Assembly: GCA_018676675.1 (NCBI GenBank)
Contig: JABHEG010000122.1
Span: 1 to 64,000, forward strand
DNA: 64,000 nucleotides
Source of the DNA: Lentisphaerota bacterium
GTDB taxonomy: Bacteria; Verrucomicrobiota; Lentisphaeria; Oligosphaerales; JABHEG01
Direction of reading: 5' to 3'
Part shown: positions 9,366 to 18,987 of the stretch, piece after piece
Position numbering within the stretch: position 1 is the first letter of the stretch
Layout of the letters: each line of letters opens with the position of its first letter
Notes under the pieces: generated by a model
What the model saw: only the letters and a program-made list of their open reading frames with translations
Databases searched by the model: none
Told to the model about the DNA's origin: nothing
Position numbers and translations under genes: made by a program

Positions 9366-10703
9366 ATGATGGAAGCACTGATTGCGTATGGTCGTGGGCA
9401 TCTGCCCATTTCTGTTCCGGACGGGACATGTGTTCTGGCCCCCGAGCCGCTGTCTGGCCTGCCTGAACCCGGTACTGCGATCGCCGCTGCCTTAGCCCAA
9501 CCCATCGGGGGCCTGCCCCTGCCGGTGCTGGCACGGGCACTGAATGGCGGAACGGTCTGTGTCGTCGTCTCCGATATCACCCGTCCTGTTCCGTATCGGG
9601 TGATTTTGCCCGTCTTGCTGGGGTGCTTGGAGGCCAACGGCGTCCCACGCGAGAAGATCATGATATTGATCGCTACAGGCATGCATCGCCCCAGCACGGT
9701 TCAGGAACGACATGAGATGTTCGGGGCGGATTTATGTGCCCAGTATGACATCCAGGACCATGACGCAACCGACCCTGACTGTATGGTCGAGCTGCCCTCC
9801 CGCACGTCCGTCGGGACAGCCGTCAGCGTGGACCGACGTTACGTTGAGGCGGATCTGAAGATCGCGACTGGTCTGGTGGAGCCGCATTTCATGGCTGGCT
9901 ATTCGGGTGGACGCAAAGCGATCTGTCCCGGTTTGGTGGACCTCGCGACCATCCAACGGTTCCATGGCCCCGGGTTCCTTGAGTCTCCTTCCGCCGCAAC
10001 TGGCGTTCTTGGCGGGAATCCGTGCCATCGTGAATCCTCGGATGTCGCTCACATCGTGGGTGTTGACTTCCTGCTGAACGTCACGTTGAACCTGCAGCGG
10101 GAGATCGCCGGGGTTTTCGCGGGGGATTTGGATGAGGCCTTCCTGGCAGCCGTAGCTCACGTTGAGACCTGCAGCCAGGCCTGGGCAGCAGAGGAAGCGG
10201 ATGTGGTGATTACCTCAGGCGGCGGCTATCCGTTGGATACGACGTTCTACCAGGTCGTGAAAGGGATGGTCGGGGCTCTTCCGGTGGTTCGTGAGGGCGG
10301 CACTATTGTGGCCATCGCCCCCTGTGACGACGGGATTGGGAGCGAGACATATCGTGACATCATGTTCACCTATGCCGATCGTCCGGATGACTTCCTGGCT
10401 GATATCAAGGGGGCGTCAACCGTGGCGAGGGATCAGTGGGAGCTCGAGATGCAGTGCCGTTGTCTAAGGAAGGTCGGGAAGGAGGGGCTGGTACTGTGCG
10501 CTGAAGGGATCCCCCTGGAGGACGCAGCGCGCCTTACCCTTGTGCCTGCACCGGTGTCCGGAGACCAGCGCATCGCGTCCATCCAAGCGGCAGTGGATGC
10601 CGTGATCGCGCGTCATGGGGAAGGCTGCCGGGTTGCCGTGATTCCCGAAGGACCCTACGTCATGACCGGCGTTAGGTCGTGTCCAAGAGCCCGAGACGGC
10701 TGA
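9366..10703 (+). CDS. LarA-family nickel-pincer-type racemase (DUF2088)
   Basis: 445 aa from the second of several possible starts: the ATG at 9366 has GGAAGGAG 7 bases upstream, whereas the longer open frame has none. LarA interconverts D/L-lactate (relatives act on other 2-hydroxyacids) using a nickel-pincer nucleotide. Visible family motifs are SDITRPVP (Asp and Arg), ATGMHRP (catalytic His), EPHFMAGYSGGRKAICPG (His plus the Lys that attaches the cofactor) and RFHGPG (Ni-ligand His region). All key residues of characterised LarA appear present. No cofactor synthesis genes (larB, larC, larE) are in the window, and the real substrate may not be lactate. Confidence 0.85.
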   Translation: MMEALIAYGRGHLPISVPDGTCVLAPEPLSGLPEPGTAIAAALAQPIGGLPLPVLARALNGGTVCVVVSDITRPVPYRVILPVLLGCLEANGVPREKIMILIATGMHRPSTVQERHEMFGADLCAQYDIQDHDATDPDCMVELPSRTSVGTAVSVDRRYVEADLKIATGLVEPHFMAGYSGGRKAICPGLVDLATIQRFHGPGFLESPSAATGVLGGNPCHRESSDVAHIVGVDFLLNVTLNLQREIAGVFAGDLDEAFLAAVAHVETCSQAWAAEEADVVITSGGGYPLDTTFYQVVKGMVGALPVVREGGTIVAIAPCDDGIGSETYRDIMFTYADRPDDFLADIKGASTVARDQWELEMQCRCLRKVGKEGLVLCAEGIPLEDAARLTLVPAPVSGDQRIASIQAAVDAVIARHGEGCRVAVIPEGPYVMTGVRSCPRARDG

Positions 10704-10796
10704 TGCCTCGTTCGCGGGAGTCCTCTGTGGGGCCGCTGGATTGGGGGACTTGGGGCGGGAACCGTCGGCCGCAGGTCCCAGAGGCCGGGCCGGCGG

Positions 10797-12527
10797 TCAC
10801 TCACTGGGCCAGGACGCTGGTGCGATCCCCGTGACAACGTCTCCTCGTCGTCCTTGCCAGTGCCAGTCCACGACATCGAGCCGGAACCCCCAATACCGCT
10901 GGTTCTGAGTCAGCTTCACCACGACCGGATTCGGGCCTTTATCCAAAGGTCCTGACGTCCACAGACGATGGGCCTCTCGCGGGAGATCCATGGAGAGATG
11001 AGCAACCGTGTGTCCGTTGATCCAGAGCCAACCCGCATCGTCGGCCTGGAAGCTGAACGAGCGGTGGTTCAGCTTGGTTTCAGCCTGGAGCCATGTGACA
11101 GCGTAGGCGAAAGCCGGGCGCTCGTCGCCATATACAGATCTGAGGTCAATCGCTCCAGACCAGTCGTAGCACGAGCCATCGGAGACCAGTTGCCACGCGG
11201 TGGCTCGCCCGTCTGTTGTCGGGTGTCCCTCCAACTTCAGTTTGGCAGGTGTTTGGCGCAGTGCCAGTTTCCGTGGCGTTGCATCACAGGCTGCTCCCAG
11301 GCGATTGATCGTGCCGGTGTAGCGGTACACCCCTTTCGCTCCCCTGGACGAGTCCTTGAACGGTCCCAGAAAAGCCCAGGCCGGGGGGCTGAAGAAGCGG
11401 ATTGTCTTCCGAAAAACAGGGGTGCCATCTTCTGCGTTCACGCTGATTGTGGTGCGGTGTACGCGGCGGGCGCTGTCGGGAGGGAAGCTGAGCACAAGCT
11501 CTCGCCTGACGAAGGGCGATCCGGCTCTGCACGTGACGTCGGCCGTCCCTTGGACGGTCAGGCCAGGGGCGGTTGGGCAGTGGATCTGTATCTGCCCGCT
11601 GAACGTGGCGGAAGTGGAGGGCGCCTGCCAGGACGCGCAGAGAGCGACCATGTTAACATGATTCATGCCGATGACGAGCGACTCCGTGGGCAGGGCGTGG
11701 AACTCAACGTTCTGGATCGGGTGTTCAGGGCACAGTGGGATCCGATGACCCGCCAGTGTGTGGAGTGAGGAAGGGACGATCGCGTCCAGCTGACTCTTGG
11801 GCAGCTTCTCTTGAGCGGGGACGATCGCGGCCCGATCCATGAGGGTACCGTCTTCCCGCAGTTCCACCCGAAGCCAGTGAATTCCTTTCGTTAGCGTGAC
11901 GTCCGGTCCGGCTTGCCAGAACCAGTCGCGTTCATCAGTCTCGTTGCCTATCACTTCCGCCGGCAGGTCATCGAACCCCGCGAACCAGCTATTGTTGCAC
12001 ATGATGTGCCCGATGCCGTCGTCGATCCAACGTACGCGGAACCACGTGTGGTATGTTCCTCCCTCAGGAGCTGTGAAGGGATAGAAGGCCTTGCCTTGGC
12101 CTGCTTCTTGGAGTTCGTTGGCCCCCTGTCTGGCGCGAAGGCAGAGGCGGGACGGAGAGCCTTCTTGAGGAGTTGGGTCCAGGCCGACGTCCAGGGGCCA
12201 GGTGATGCGTACGGGCCTGGTCATGTCGATGGCCAAAGCTTCGGTCTGCGGGGTCACCTTGCCCTCCTGGTGTTCCGGCAGAGAGAGAGCCCTGTTCTCT
12301 GGTTTCCAGGTCGCGGGCCGTGCTTCGGGCATCTCCGGACCGTTTGCGATGCGTTGGTCGCGGATAAAGGCTCGGCGAGTCCCTACGCGGTACCCGAGGC
12401 CGCCTGCGCAGGCCAAAGCTGTCAGCCCAATGGCGATGCGGACTCTTGTATTTCGGAGGACAGGGCGCACGGATGACTCCGACTGTTGGGCGACCACATG
12501 TGCAGGGGACCTGAAGGTGTCGGGCAT
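10797..12527 (-). CDS. Membrane-anchored beta-rich protein of unknown function
   Basis: 576 aa from the ATG at 12527 (GGGAG 6 bases upstream). A single transmembrane segment at about residues 30-50 (RVRIAIGLTALACAGGLGY) with few charges follows a short cytoplasmic tail, so the bulk is extracytoplasmic. One module (about 110-220) has GGTYHTWFRVRWIDDGIGH and KGIHWLRVELREDG, recalling carbohydrate-binding or PA14-like sandwiches. A second near the C terminus has FSFQADDAGWLWINGHTVAH and GPNPVVVKLTQNQ, the 'DDGWLWINGK' style of cell-surface sugar-binding domains. No catalytic residues are recognised. It is convergent with the LarA homologue. Confidence 0.55.
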   Translation of the reverse strand: MPDTFRSPAHVVAQQSESSVRPVLRNTRVRIAIGLTALACAGGLGYRVGTRRAFIRDQRIANGPEMPEARPATWKPENRALSLPEHQEGKVTPQTEALAIDMTRPVRITWPLDVGLDPTPQEGSPSRLCLRARQGANELQEAGQGKAFYPFTAPEGGTYHTWFRVRWIDDGIGHIMCNNSWFAGFDDLPAEVIGNETDERDWFWQAGPDVTLTKGIHWLRVELREDGTLMDRAAIVPAQEKLPKSQLDAIVPSSLHTLAGHRIPLCPEHPIQNVEFHALPTESLVIGMNHVNMVALCASWQAPSTSATFSGQIQIHCPTAPGLTVQGTADVTCRAGSPFVRRELVLSFPPDSARRVHRTTISVNAEDGTPVFRKTIRFFSPPAWAFLGPFKDSSRGAKGVYRYTGTINRLGAACDATPRKLALRQTPAKLKLEGHPTTDGRATAWQLVSDGSCYDWSGAIDLRSVYGDERPAFAYAVTWLQAETKLNHRSFSFQADDAGWLWINGHTVAHLSMDLPREAHRLWTSGPLDKGPNPVVVKLTQNQRYWGFRLDVVDWHWQGRRGDVVTGIAPASWPSE

Positions 12528-12756
12528 TATAGCTCCCGGCAGAGGTCGAGGCAAAGCCCTGTCTGTTGCTCTGGAGCTGAGCCTGTTGAGCGGCCGACCA
12601 TTTCGGGCACAGTCAGCCCGTCCTTCTCCTGCTCACGGCACAAGGCGCTACCGGAGACGATCGGGCTTTGGGGGAGTTGGGCGCCCGTGTTGTTCGGCTG
12701 AGTATGCGGCTAACGCCGTATTCGGTCAACCGGGGGGGGCATCCCACCGAAGCTGC

Positions 12757-15700
12757 TTAGTTCGGGCGCTGTTGCGGCACTCTCGCTTCAAGAGGCCTTG
12801 GGCAGAAGAGGTGGACGACATCGTCAATGACCATGTAGAGAGACGGTACCAGGACGAGAGTGATGGCGGTTGCGAAGAGTATCCCGTATCCCAGGGATAA
12901 TGCCATGGGGATCAGGAAGCGAGCTTGCCGGGACGTTTCGAAGATCATCGGGGCTAACCCGCCGAAGGTTGTCAGCGTGGTAAGGAGAATGGGGCGGAAA
13001 CGCTGGATGGCAGCTCGGTGGACGCATCTGAAGGCCGACGTTTCACCTTCGTTCCGCAGTCGATTGGCGAAGTCTATCATGACTAGTGAGTCGTTGACGA
13101 CGACCCCGGAGAGTGCGACGATGCCGAACATGCTCATGATGCTGAGGTTATAGCCCATGATGAGGTGACCGATGATGGCCCCGACTATTCCGAATGGGAT
13201 ACTAACCATCACAATGAGAGGCTGGATGTAGCTGCGGAAGGGGATGGCGAGCAGCGCATAGATTGCCAGCATGGCCATGACGAACGTCACTTTCAGGCTG
13301 CCGACACTCTCTCGCATGTCAGCTTGGTGCCCTTCGAAGCTGAAGGTCAGCCCCGGGTGTTTGGCCAGGAGTTCCGGTAACGCGGCTGTCTGAAGGTCAC
13401 CGATCACTTCGTTGGTCTTGCTGCGCGGGCTAACGTCCGCTGAGACCTGAACCACACGGCGCCCATTGCGTCGATCTATGGTCGTGTAGGCTCGGCCCCT
13501 CCGGATGTCCGCAATCTCCCGCAACGGGACATCGGTACCTGCGGGTGTGCGGACGAGCAGCTGTTGGACTGTGTATTCGGTCGAGCGTTCGTCCTCGGGC
13601 AGTCGGACCATGATCTTGATCTCGTTCCTGCCTCTCTGCTGGCGCAACACTTCAGCCCCATAGAACGCGTGTCGGACCTGGCCGGCGATGTCTCTGGCGG
13701 TCAGACCGAGGCTCTTGCCTTCAGGCCTGAGCGCGAAGTCAAGTTGCTGCTTTCCCAGTTGGAATCCATCGTCGACGTCTTTTACCAGTGGGTACGAGCT
13801 CACGACCTCAGCAAGCTCAGAACTCGCCTCTGCAAGAACGTCAATATCACGATGGCTGAGCTGCACCGTGAACGGCCGCCCATGGCTGCCCGGTCCCCCC
13901 GCATCCGAGGCAAAGCGCAGGTGCTCGATTCCCGCGACGTCCCCAACCGCTGCGCGCCAGCGCTTGGTGAACTCCTCTGTGCTCATGATCGTCTCTCTGA
14001 TGTCGGGGGCGGCCAGTTCGACTTTGGCTCGGCCTGAGTGGCTGCCCCGAATCCCAATGTCTCCGACGATGGATTTGACCAGCTCGGGATGTCCCGAATC
14101 CTCCAGAACTTTCTGAGCTCCTTGAGTCAGTTGGAGCATCACTGCTTCTGTCTTGCTCACGGGCGTCCCGTAGGGCATGACCAAGGTGGCCTGAGAGTAG
14201 TCGGATTCGACAACGGGGAAGAGCTGGAAGCCCATCCGTCCGCTGAGGGCATAGCCCAGGCTTACGGCAAGGATGCTCGCAGCCAGCGCAACGGTCACGT
14301 AGCGATGGTGCAGCACGAAGGAGAGGAATGGTCCGTATCGGTTGCCGACCCACCAGCGGAACCCATGGCTGAAGGCCTGCTGTTTGGCGTGCAACCAGGC
14401 GGAGATCCCCCGGCGGCGCCGGTCGCGTTGGTGTCCGAGATGGGCAGGTAGGACGAGGAGGCTCTCAAAGAGCGAGATGATGAAGACCGTGCAGACGACA
14501 ACGGGGATCATCATGAAAATCTTGCCCATCGTGCCGGGCACCACGTAAAGCGGCAGGAACGTGACAATGTTCGTGAGGATACTGAATGTGACCGGCATGG
14601 CCACTTCCCGGGCCCCCCGTATTGCAGCCTCAAGGAAGGGGAGCCCGTCCTGGTGGTAGTGGTATACGTTCTCGCCCACCACGATGGCATCGTCGACGAC
14701 GATGCCGAGAGCAATGATATAGGCGAAAAGCGACACCATGTTGATCGTCACGCCAGTCATTGGGAGCAGGAGGAACGAGCCGAGAAAGGAGATCGGTATT
14801 CCGAGCATTACCCAGAAGGCCAGTCTGGCTTCAAGGAAGAGCCCGAGCACGACAAGAACGAGAGTAAGACCGATGGCGGCGTTCCTGAGCAGCAGTTGCA
14901 CCCGTTGGCGGTAGATGTCTGACCGGTCGTTGAGCAGGGCGATACCGATGCCGGGGGGCAGGTCAGCCCGGATGTCTCCAATTGCTTCCTTGACGCCATC
15001 GGAGACCTCAATGGGGGTCTGGTCACCGACACGGAAGACATTCATCAGGACGGCTGGCTGTCCATTGAAACGCGTGTATCGATCGGCGTCCGCGAAGCCG
15101 TCATCGATCACGGCGATCTGCCGCAGCAGGACCTGGCTGCCATCGGCGGCCGTGATGATGGGGATTCGGCCGAATTGGCGCCCATAGTCGCGCCGTTCCT
15201 TGACCCGCAGAAGGATCTCTCCGTTGGCGGTCTTGAGTCCCCCACCGGGCACGTCCAGAGAGGCGTTTCTGAGCGTCTGTGCGACTTGCCCCAGGGTTAT
15301 GCCGTATCGACGGAGGTTCTCCTGGGGCACCTCGATGCTAATCTCCAGCGGAGGCACTCCCGAGAGGTCCACCTGGGTGACATTGGGGTTTTGCAGGAGG
15401 CGGTCCCGTGCCTGTTCGCCAAGCTGGTGCAGGACAGTGTCCGGTACGTCCCCGTACAGGGCAATGCTCAGCACACCCCGGCGCCTGGAGGCGACTCGGA
15501 CAACGGGTTCCTCGGCATCTTCAGGGAATGTCCTGATTCGGTCAATTTCGCTCTGGATGTCCTGGGCAATGGTGTCGGCATCTTCTCCGATCAGGAGCTC
15601 GGCAGAGACCGTTCCGGAGCCCTCGTTTGCGACGGACGTGACTTCGTCAATACCATCGAGGCTGCGGATAGCTTCCTCGATCGAGAGCAGGATTCCGCTC

Positions 15701-15909
15701 TCGACTTCCTCCGGGCTTGCCCCGGGATAGGGGACGGTCACGGAGACGATGTCCAACGTGATGTCGGGGAAGACTTCCTGCTTGATTCCGCGGACGGAGA
15801 TCAGGCCTCCGAGGAGACACACAGCCATGACGAGATTGGCAGCGACTGAATGGCCGGCCATCCAGGCGATGGGGCCTTTCTTCTCAGGCACGTGAGGCGT
15901 GTTACCCAT
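12757..15909 (-). CDS. RND efflux pump inner-membrane permease (AcrB/MexB superfamily)
   Basis: 1050 aa, normal RND length. It uses proton-motive force to export substrates through a tripartite complex. The first TM region is followed by VFPDITLDIVSVTVPYPGASPEEVE, a hallmark of the periplasmic porter domain. TM4 has GIVVDDAIVVGENVY with the two proton-relay Asp residues, and the second half repeats the pattern with GVVVNDSLVMIDFANRLR. Two six-TM bundles and two large periplasmic loops are evident. It starts 4 bases after the adaptor's stop and ends the operon tetR - outer membrane factor - adaptor - pump. The absence of metal-binding Met or Glu signatures favours the HAE-type drug/hydrophobic branch over CusA, but the substrate is unknown. 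Confidence 0.93.
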   Translation of the reverse strand: MGNTPHVPEKKGPIAWMAGHSVAANLVMAVCLLGGLISVRGIKQEVFPDITLDIVSVTVPYPGASPEEVESGILLSIEEAIRSLDGIDEVTSVANEGSGTVSAELLIGEDADTIAQDIQSEIDRIRTFPEDAEEPVVRVASRRRGVLSIALYGDVPDTVLHQLGEQARDRLLQNPNVTQVDLSGVPPLEISIEVPQENLRRYGITLGQVAQTLRNASLDVPGGGLKTANGEILLRVKERRDYGRQFGRIPIITAADGSQVLLRQIAVIDDGFADADRYTRFNGQPAVLMNVFRVGDQTPIEVSDGVKEAIGDIRADLPPGIGIALLNDRSDIYRQRVQLLLRNAAIGLTLVLVVLGLFLEARLAFWVMLGIPISFLGSFLLLPMTGVTINMVSLFAYIIALGIVVDDAIVVGENVYHYHQDGLPFLEAAIRGAREVAMPVTFSILTNIVTFLPLYVVPGTMGKIFMMIPVVVCTVFIISLFESLLVLPAHLGHQRDRRRRGISAWLHAKQQAFSHGFRWWVGNRYGPFLSFVLHHRYVTVALAASILAVSLGYALSGRMGFQLFPVVESDYSQATLVMPYGTPVSKTEAVMLQLTQGAQKVLEDSGHPELVKSIVGDIGIRGSHSGRAKVELAAPDIRETIMSTEEFTKRWRAAVGDVAGIEHLRFASDAGGPGSHGRPFTVQLSHRDIDVLAEASSELAEVVSSYPLVKDVDDGFQLGKQQLDFALRPEGKSLGLTARDIAGQVRHAFYGAEVLRQQRGRNEIKIMVRLPEDERSTEYTVQQLLVRTPAGTDVPLREIADIRRGRAYTTIDRRNGRRVVQVSADVSPRSKTNEVIGDLQTAALPELLAKHPGLTFSFEGHQADMRESVGSLKVTFVMAMLAIYALLAIPFRSYIQPLIVMVSIPFGIVGAIIGHLIMGYNLSIMSMFGIVALSGVVVNDSLVMIDFANRLRNEGETSAFRCVHRAAIQRFRPILLTTLTTFGGLAPMIFETSRQARFLIPMALSLGYGILFATAITLVLVPSLYMVIDDVVHLFCPRPLEARVPQQRPN

Positions 15910-15913
15910 GGTC

Positions 15914-17485
15914 CTAACCCTCCGCCCGCTTCTTGGCTTCGGATGGGCCTCTTTTGGTGCCGTCCGGGGGGCGTTTTGAGGGGGTGGTGGGCTCCATGTC
16001 AGCCGTGCGCAGATCCATGCCCTGGACGGGGGTTGCGATATCGCTCAGAATGAGTTTGTCGCCGTTGTTAAGTCCCTCCGAGACGAACACGTCTTCTTCG
16101 CCGCTCCAGCGGACCACGATGCTGCGTAATTCAAGGGTATTGTCCTCTGCCATGATCCAGACTTGCTTCCCGTCCCGCACGGCGCCCCGTGGGACTTGGA
16201 CAGTATCCCCCAAAGGAGCTCCCTCTATTTTCACGCGGACGTAGGATCCGAGGACGAGCGGTCGTCGTTGGTCTGCCGGACGCTTCAGGTCGAGTGGGTC
16301 GGTCACTCTTACGAGGAGCTGGGCCATTCTCCCCTGGTGCTCAAGCTCGGTCATGAAACGCTCGATTCTCCCCTCTCTCGTCACTCCAGATCCCCACGCG
16401 GCTCTGCAATGCACGCGGACTGGTGATCCTTCGCTCCCTGTGATGCCGGGGATTTGGAGCCACTTGAGTTCGCTCACCGGCAGCGAAACTCGGACCCAGT
16501 ATTCATCAGTTCCGACGATTGTGGCCACCGGGCTCCCGGGTGCTGTCGTCGAACCGACGTCCACGGTTCGTTCAGCGACGATGGCATTGAAAGGTGATTT
16601 GACGACGGTTCGTTTCAAGTCGAGGCGAGCTCGGTCGAGGGCTGCCTGGGCTGCCGCCACGCTTGCCTCCCCAGCCTTCTTAGCCGACAATGCGGTCTGA
16701 TGGTTGACCTCAGCCGCCCTCTTGGCTGCTTCTGAGGCCTTCGTCTCAGCCATTGCCACCCGCTTGGTGGCCGCTGCCGCATCGTGGTCAGCCTGAGCGG
16801 ACTCCAGTTGAGGCTTGCGCAGCACCAGCTCTCTGTCTCCATCCTCGATTGTCTGCCCCAGGAGTTCGTACTCACGTTTGGCCACCGACTGTTGGCCCAT
16901 TTCCAGCTTGAAGGCACTTTGGGCCCGAACCACCTGTGTTTCCCGCAGTTCTACCTGGCGCTGGCTCTGCTCCATCTGAATCTCTGCCCGCTCGATGTCG
17001 ACCAGCCGCTGCTCAATGTCACTGCTCCTTTGCTCGAGCTCGGCCTGTCGCCGCTTCAATTCGGCTTCGTACTGGGCGATGGCGAGTTCGTAGTCCTCCG
17101 GATCGATTCCGAGCATCGTCTCTCCGCTCGCGAACTGGCCTCCCGGGACAAAGGTCGGGGCTGTCGTGAGCACGTCGCCTGAGACCCTTGCCGTCAGCTG
17201 GATTCTCCGGGCTGGGATGACGTCACCCATGGCGTCGACGTTTACCGTGTGGGTATCCTTCCTGACGACTACGACCTCGACGAGGCGTGCCTGTGCTGGT
17301 GGACGCCTTCGTTTTGCTTTGGGTCGATGGGACATCCAGTATGCTGCGATGGCGATCCCGACTCCCAGAATGAGCGCGGCAAGAAGGAATCGCAGCAGGA
17401 TGGCGGCAAGGCCCAAGGCCTCGGGCGTGTCTGGTGTAGCACCGGCGCGGTCGGTCTGTGCCGTTTCGTTTTGCATCGACATCAA
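15914..17485 (-). CDS. RND efflux periplasmic adaptor (HlyD/MFP family)
   Basis: 523 aa, longer than typical adaptors (about 380-420). A TM segment at about 30-50 anchors it. A lipoyl/barrel-sandwich half follows (VEVVVVRKDTHTVNVDAMGDVIPAR). A very long Glu/Gln/Arg/Ala-rich coiled-coil hairpin runs from roughly residue 110 to 280. The second lipoyl half (VKSPFNAIVAERTVDVGSTTAPG) and a beta-barrel come next. A Lys/Arg-rich tail with TPSKRPPDGTKR is unusual. The extended hairpin suggests it reaches far toward the outer membrane factor. Several closely spaced Met codons make the exact start uncertain. It follows the outer membrane gene by 44 bases. Confidence 0.92.
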   Translation of the reverse strand: MMSMQNETAQTDRAGATPDTPEALGLAAILLRFLLAALILGVGIAIAAYWMSHRPKAKRRRPPAQARLVEVVVVRKDTHTVNVDAMGDVIPARRIQLTARVSGDVLTTAPTFVPGGQFASGETMLGIDPEDYELAIAQYEAELKRRQAELEQRSSDIEQRLVDIERAEIQMEQSQRQVELRETQVVRAQSAFKLEMGQQSVAKREYELLGQTIEDGDRELVLRKPQLESAQADHDAAAATKRVAMAETKASEAAKRAAEVNHQTALSAKKAGEASVAAAQAALDRARLDLKRTVVKSPFNAIVAERTVDVGSTTAPGSPVATIVGTDEYWVRVSLPVSELKWLQIPGITGSEGSPVRVHCRAAWGSGVTREGRIERFMTELEHQGRMAQLLVRVTDPLDLKRPADQRRPLVLGSYVRVKIEGAPLGDTVQVPRGAVRDGKQVWIMAEDNTLELRSIVVRWSGEEDVFVSEGLNNGDKLILSDIATPVQGMDLRTADMEPTTPSKRPPDGTKRGPSEAKKRAEG

Positions 17486-17529
17486 TCGTGTCCCTTGTGT
17501 TTCACTTATGCACCGGTGCCCCGGTCGTT

Positions 17530-18987
17530 TCAGCGTTCCTGCGTCAGACGCCCTGCGCCGGCCTTCGCACTCCTGTCTCCGTCCTGGGCGGGGGCAGGGA
17601 GACTCCAGCTTCCGGCGATGGCTCGGTAGAGACCGATTCGGTACTCGATGAGTCTGCCGCGTGCTGAGAGGACCGTTCGCTGCAGGTTTTGGTGCCCCAT
17701 GAGGGTGGTGATATAGCGCGTAAAATTCTTGCCGACCCTCATGTAATTCTCCCGGGTCTGTTCGGTGGCCAGCTCTGACAGTTCAAGTTGTGCTTCGAGG
17801 CTGCGTATGTAGAGGTCCTGTTTCTGTTCCAGTACGAGGGTATCTTCGACTTCCTTGAAGGCGGCGAGGACGGTTTGCCCGTACGCGTTGAGGGCTTCGT
17901 CCCGCGCGGCTTGTGAGCGCCGGACCTCTGCCCGGCGCCTTCCTCCGTCTAAGATTGGGGCCGTGAGATTTCCGGCGAGGGCTGCCAACCAGTTATCGAA
18001 CAGCTCACTTGTTTTGTCAGCGTTCGTGTCCGCGCGGAGACTGATGCTGAGCCGGGGGAGTCGGTCGACAATAGCGGCTCCCAGAGCATGATTTGCGGCC
18101 GTTACGCGCCGTTCAGCGGCTCGCAGATCGGGCCGCCGACGGAGCCAGTCGATGGGGACACCTGTCTGCGGCAGAGGCGGGAGCAGGGGCAAGGCAAGTG
18201 GGGACAGGACGGGGAGAGGCCCGATCGGCTTGCCGGTGAGCAGGGCGAGGCGGTGTTCGAGGATGGTGATGCTGGGTTCGACCTGCAGGCGATTGGCTCG
18301 GTTCGACTGGACGAGCTGACGCTGTTGCAGGACATCCGTTGCCGACGCCTGCCCCTGGCGGAATTGAAGCGTGATCAAATCGAGGTAGTCCCGGTTGGTC
18401 TTGATCTGCTCATCGATCAAGCGGAGTTGCCCTTGCCGCTCCACCAGTTGGTACCACGCGTTGGCGAGTTCGGCTGTCAGCGACACCGCTGCGGCCTGGA
18501 GGTCATCGGCGCTCGCCTGCGCGTTCTGGGCCGCGGCCTGGTGCGTCTTTTTGAGCCGCCCCCAGAGATCCAGCTCATAGCCTGCCATCAGACCAAACCC
18601 GACGTTGGTTGTGTAGCTGCGTCTCTCGTCACCCAGAAGGGCATCGAATGCCTCCCTGGCTTCGCGCGATGCGTCCGCCGACATATCAATCGAGGGTCGC
18701 AGAGCGGCTCCCTGCTTGGCGGCGCTGGCCCGGGCCTGTTCGAGCCTGTTCCAGGCCGCTCTGAGGCTGAGGTTCCCGGTCAGGGCTTCAGCTTCGAGGG
18801 CGTTGAGACGTTCGTCCTGAAATGCGGTCCACCACTGATCGGGGAGTGCACGCACGCCACCTGTTGAGAAGGCGGCGGGGACCTCGAAAGGCAGGGCGGC
18901 GTCCCCTTGGGATGGTGAACGACATCCTGCAAGCGTGAGGGTCAGGATCCCGATGAGGACTGTAGAGAGCAGCTTCGCATATCTCAT
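17530..18987 (-). CDS. RND outer membrane factor lipoprotein (OprM/NodT type)
   Basis: 485 aa with a lipoprotein signal peptide ending in LAGC (Cys at about residue 22). TolC-like repeats follow: LEAEALTGNLSLRAAWNRLEQARA, the ELDLWGRLKKTHQAAAQNAQAS block that marks NodT-family members, and in the second half RRRPDLRAAERRVTAANHALGAA and LTAPILDGGRRRAEVRRSQAARDEAL. It forms the trimeric outer membrane/periplasmic exit duct. Its ATG shares one base with the tetR stop (TGATG), a tight translational coupling. Confidence 0.92.
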   Translation of the reverse strand: MRYAKLLSTVLIGILTLTLAGCRSPSQGDAALPFEVPAAFSTGGVRALPDQWWTAFQDERLNALEAEALTGNLSLRAAWNRLEQARASAAKQGAALRPSIDMSADASREAREAFDALLGDERRSYTTNVGFGLMAGYELDLWGRLKKTHQAAAQNAQASADDLQAAAVSLTAELANAWYQLVERQGQLRLIDEQIKTNRDYLDLITLQFRQGQASATDVLQQRQLVQSNRANRLQVEPSITILEHRLALLTGKPIGPLPVLSPLALPLLPPLPQTGVPIDWLRRRPDLRAAERRVTAANHALGAAIVDRLPRLSISLRADTNADKTSELFDNWLAALAGNLTAPILDGGRRRAEVRRSQAARDEALNAYGQTVLAAFKEVEDTLVLEQKQDLYIRSLEAQLELSELATEQTRENYMRVGKNFTRYITTLMGHQNLQRTVLSARGRLIEYRIGLYRAIAGSWSLPAPAQDGDRSAKAGAGRLTQER

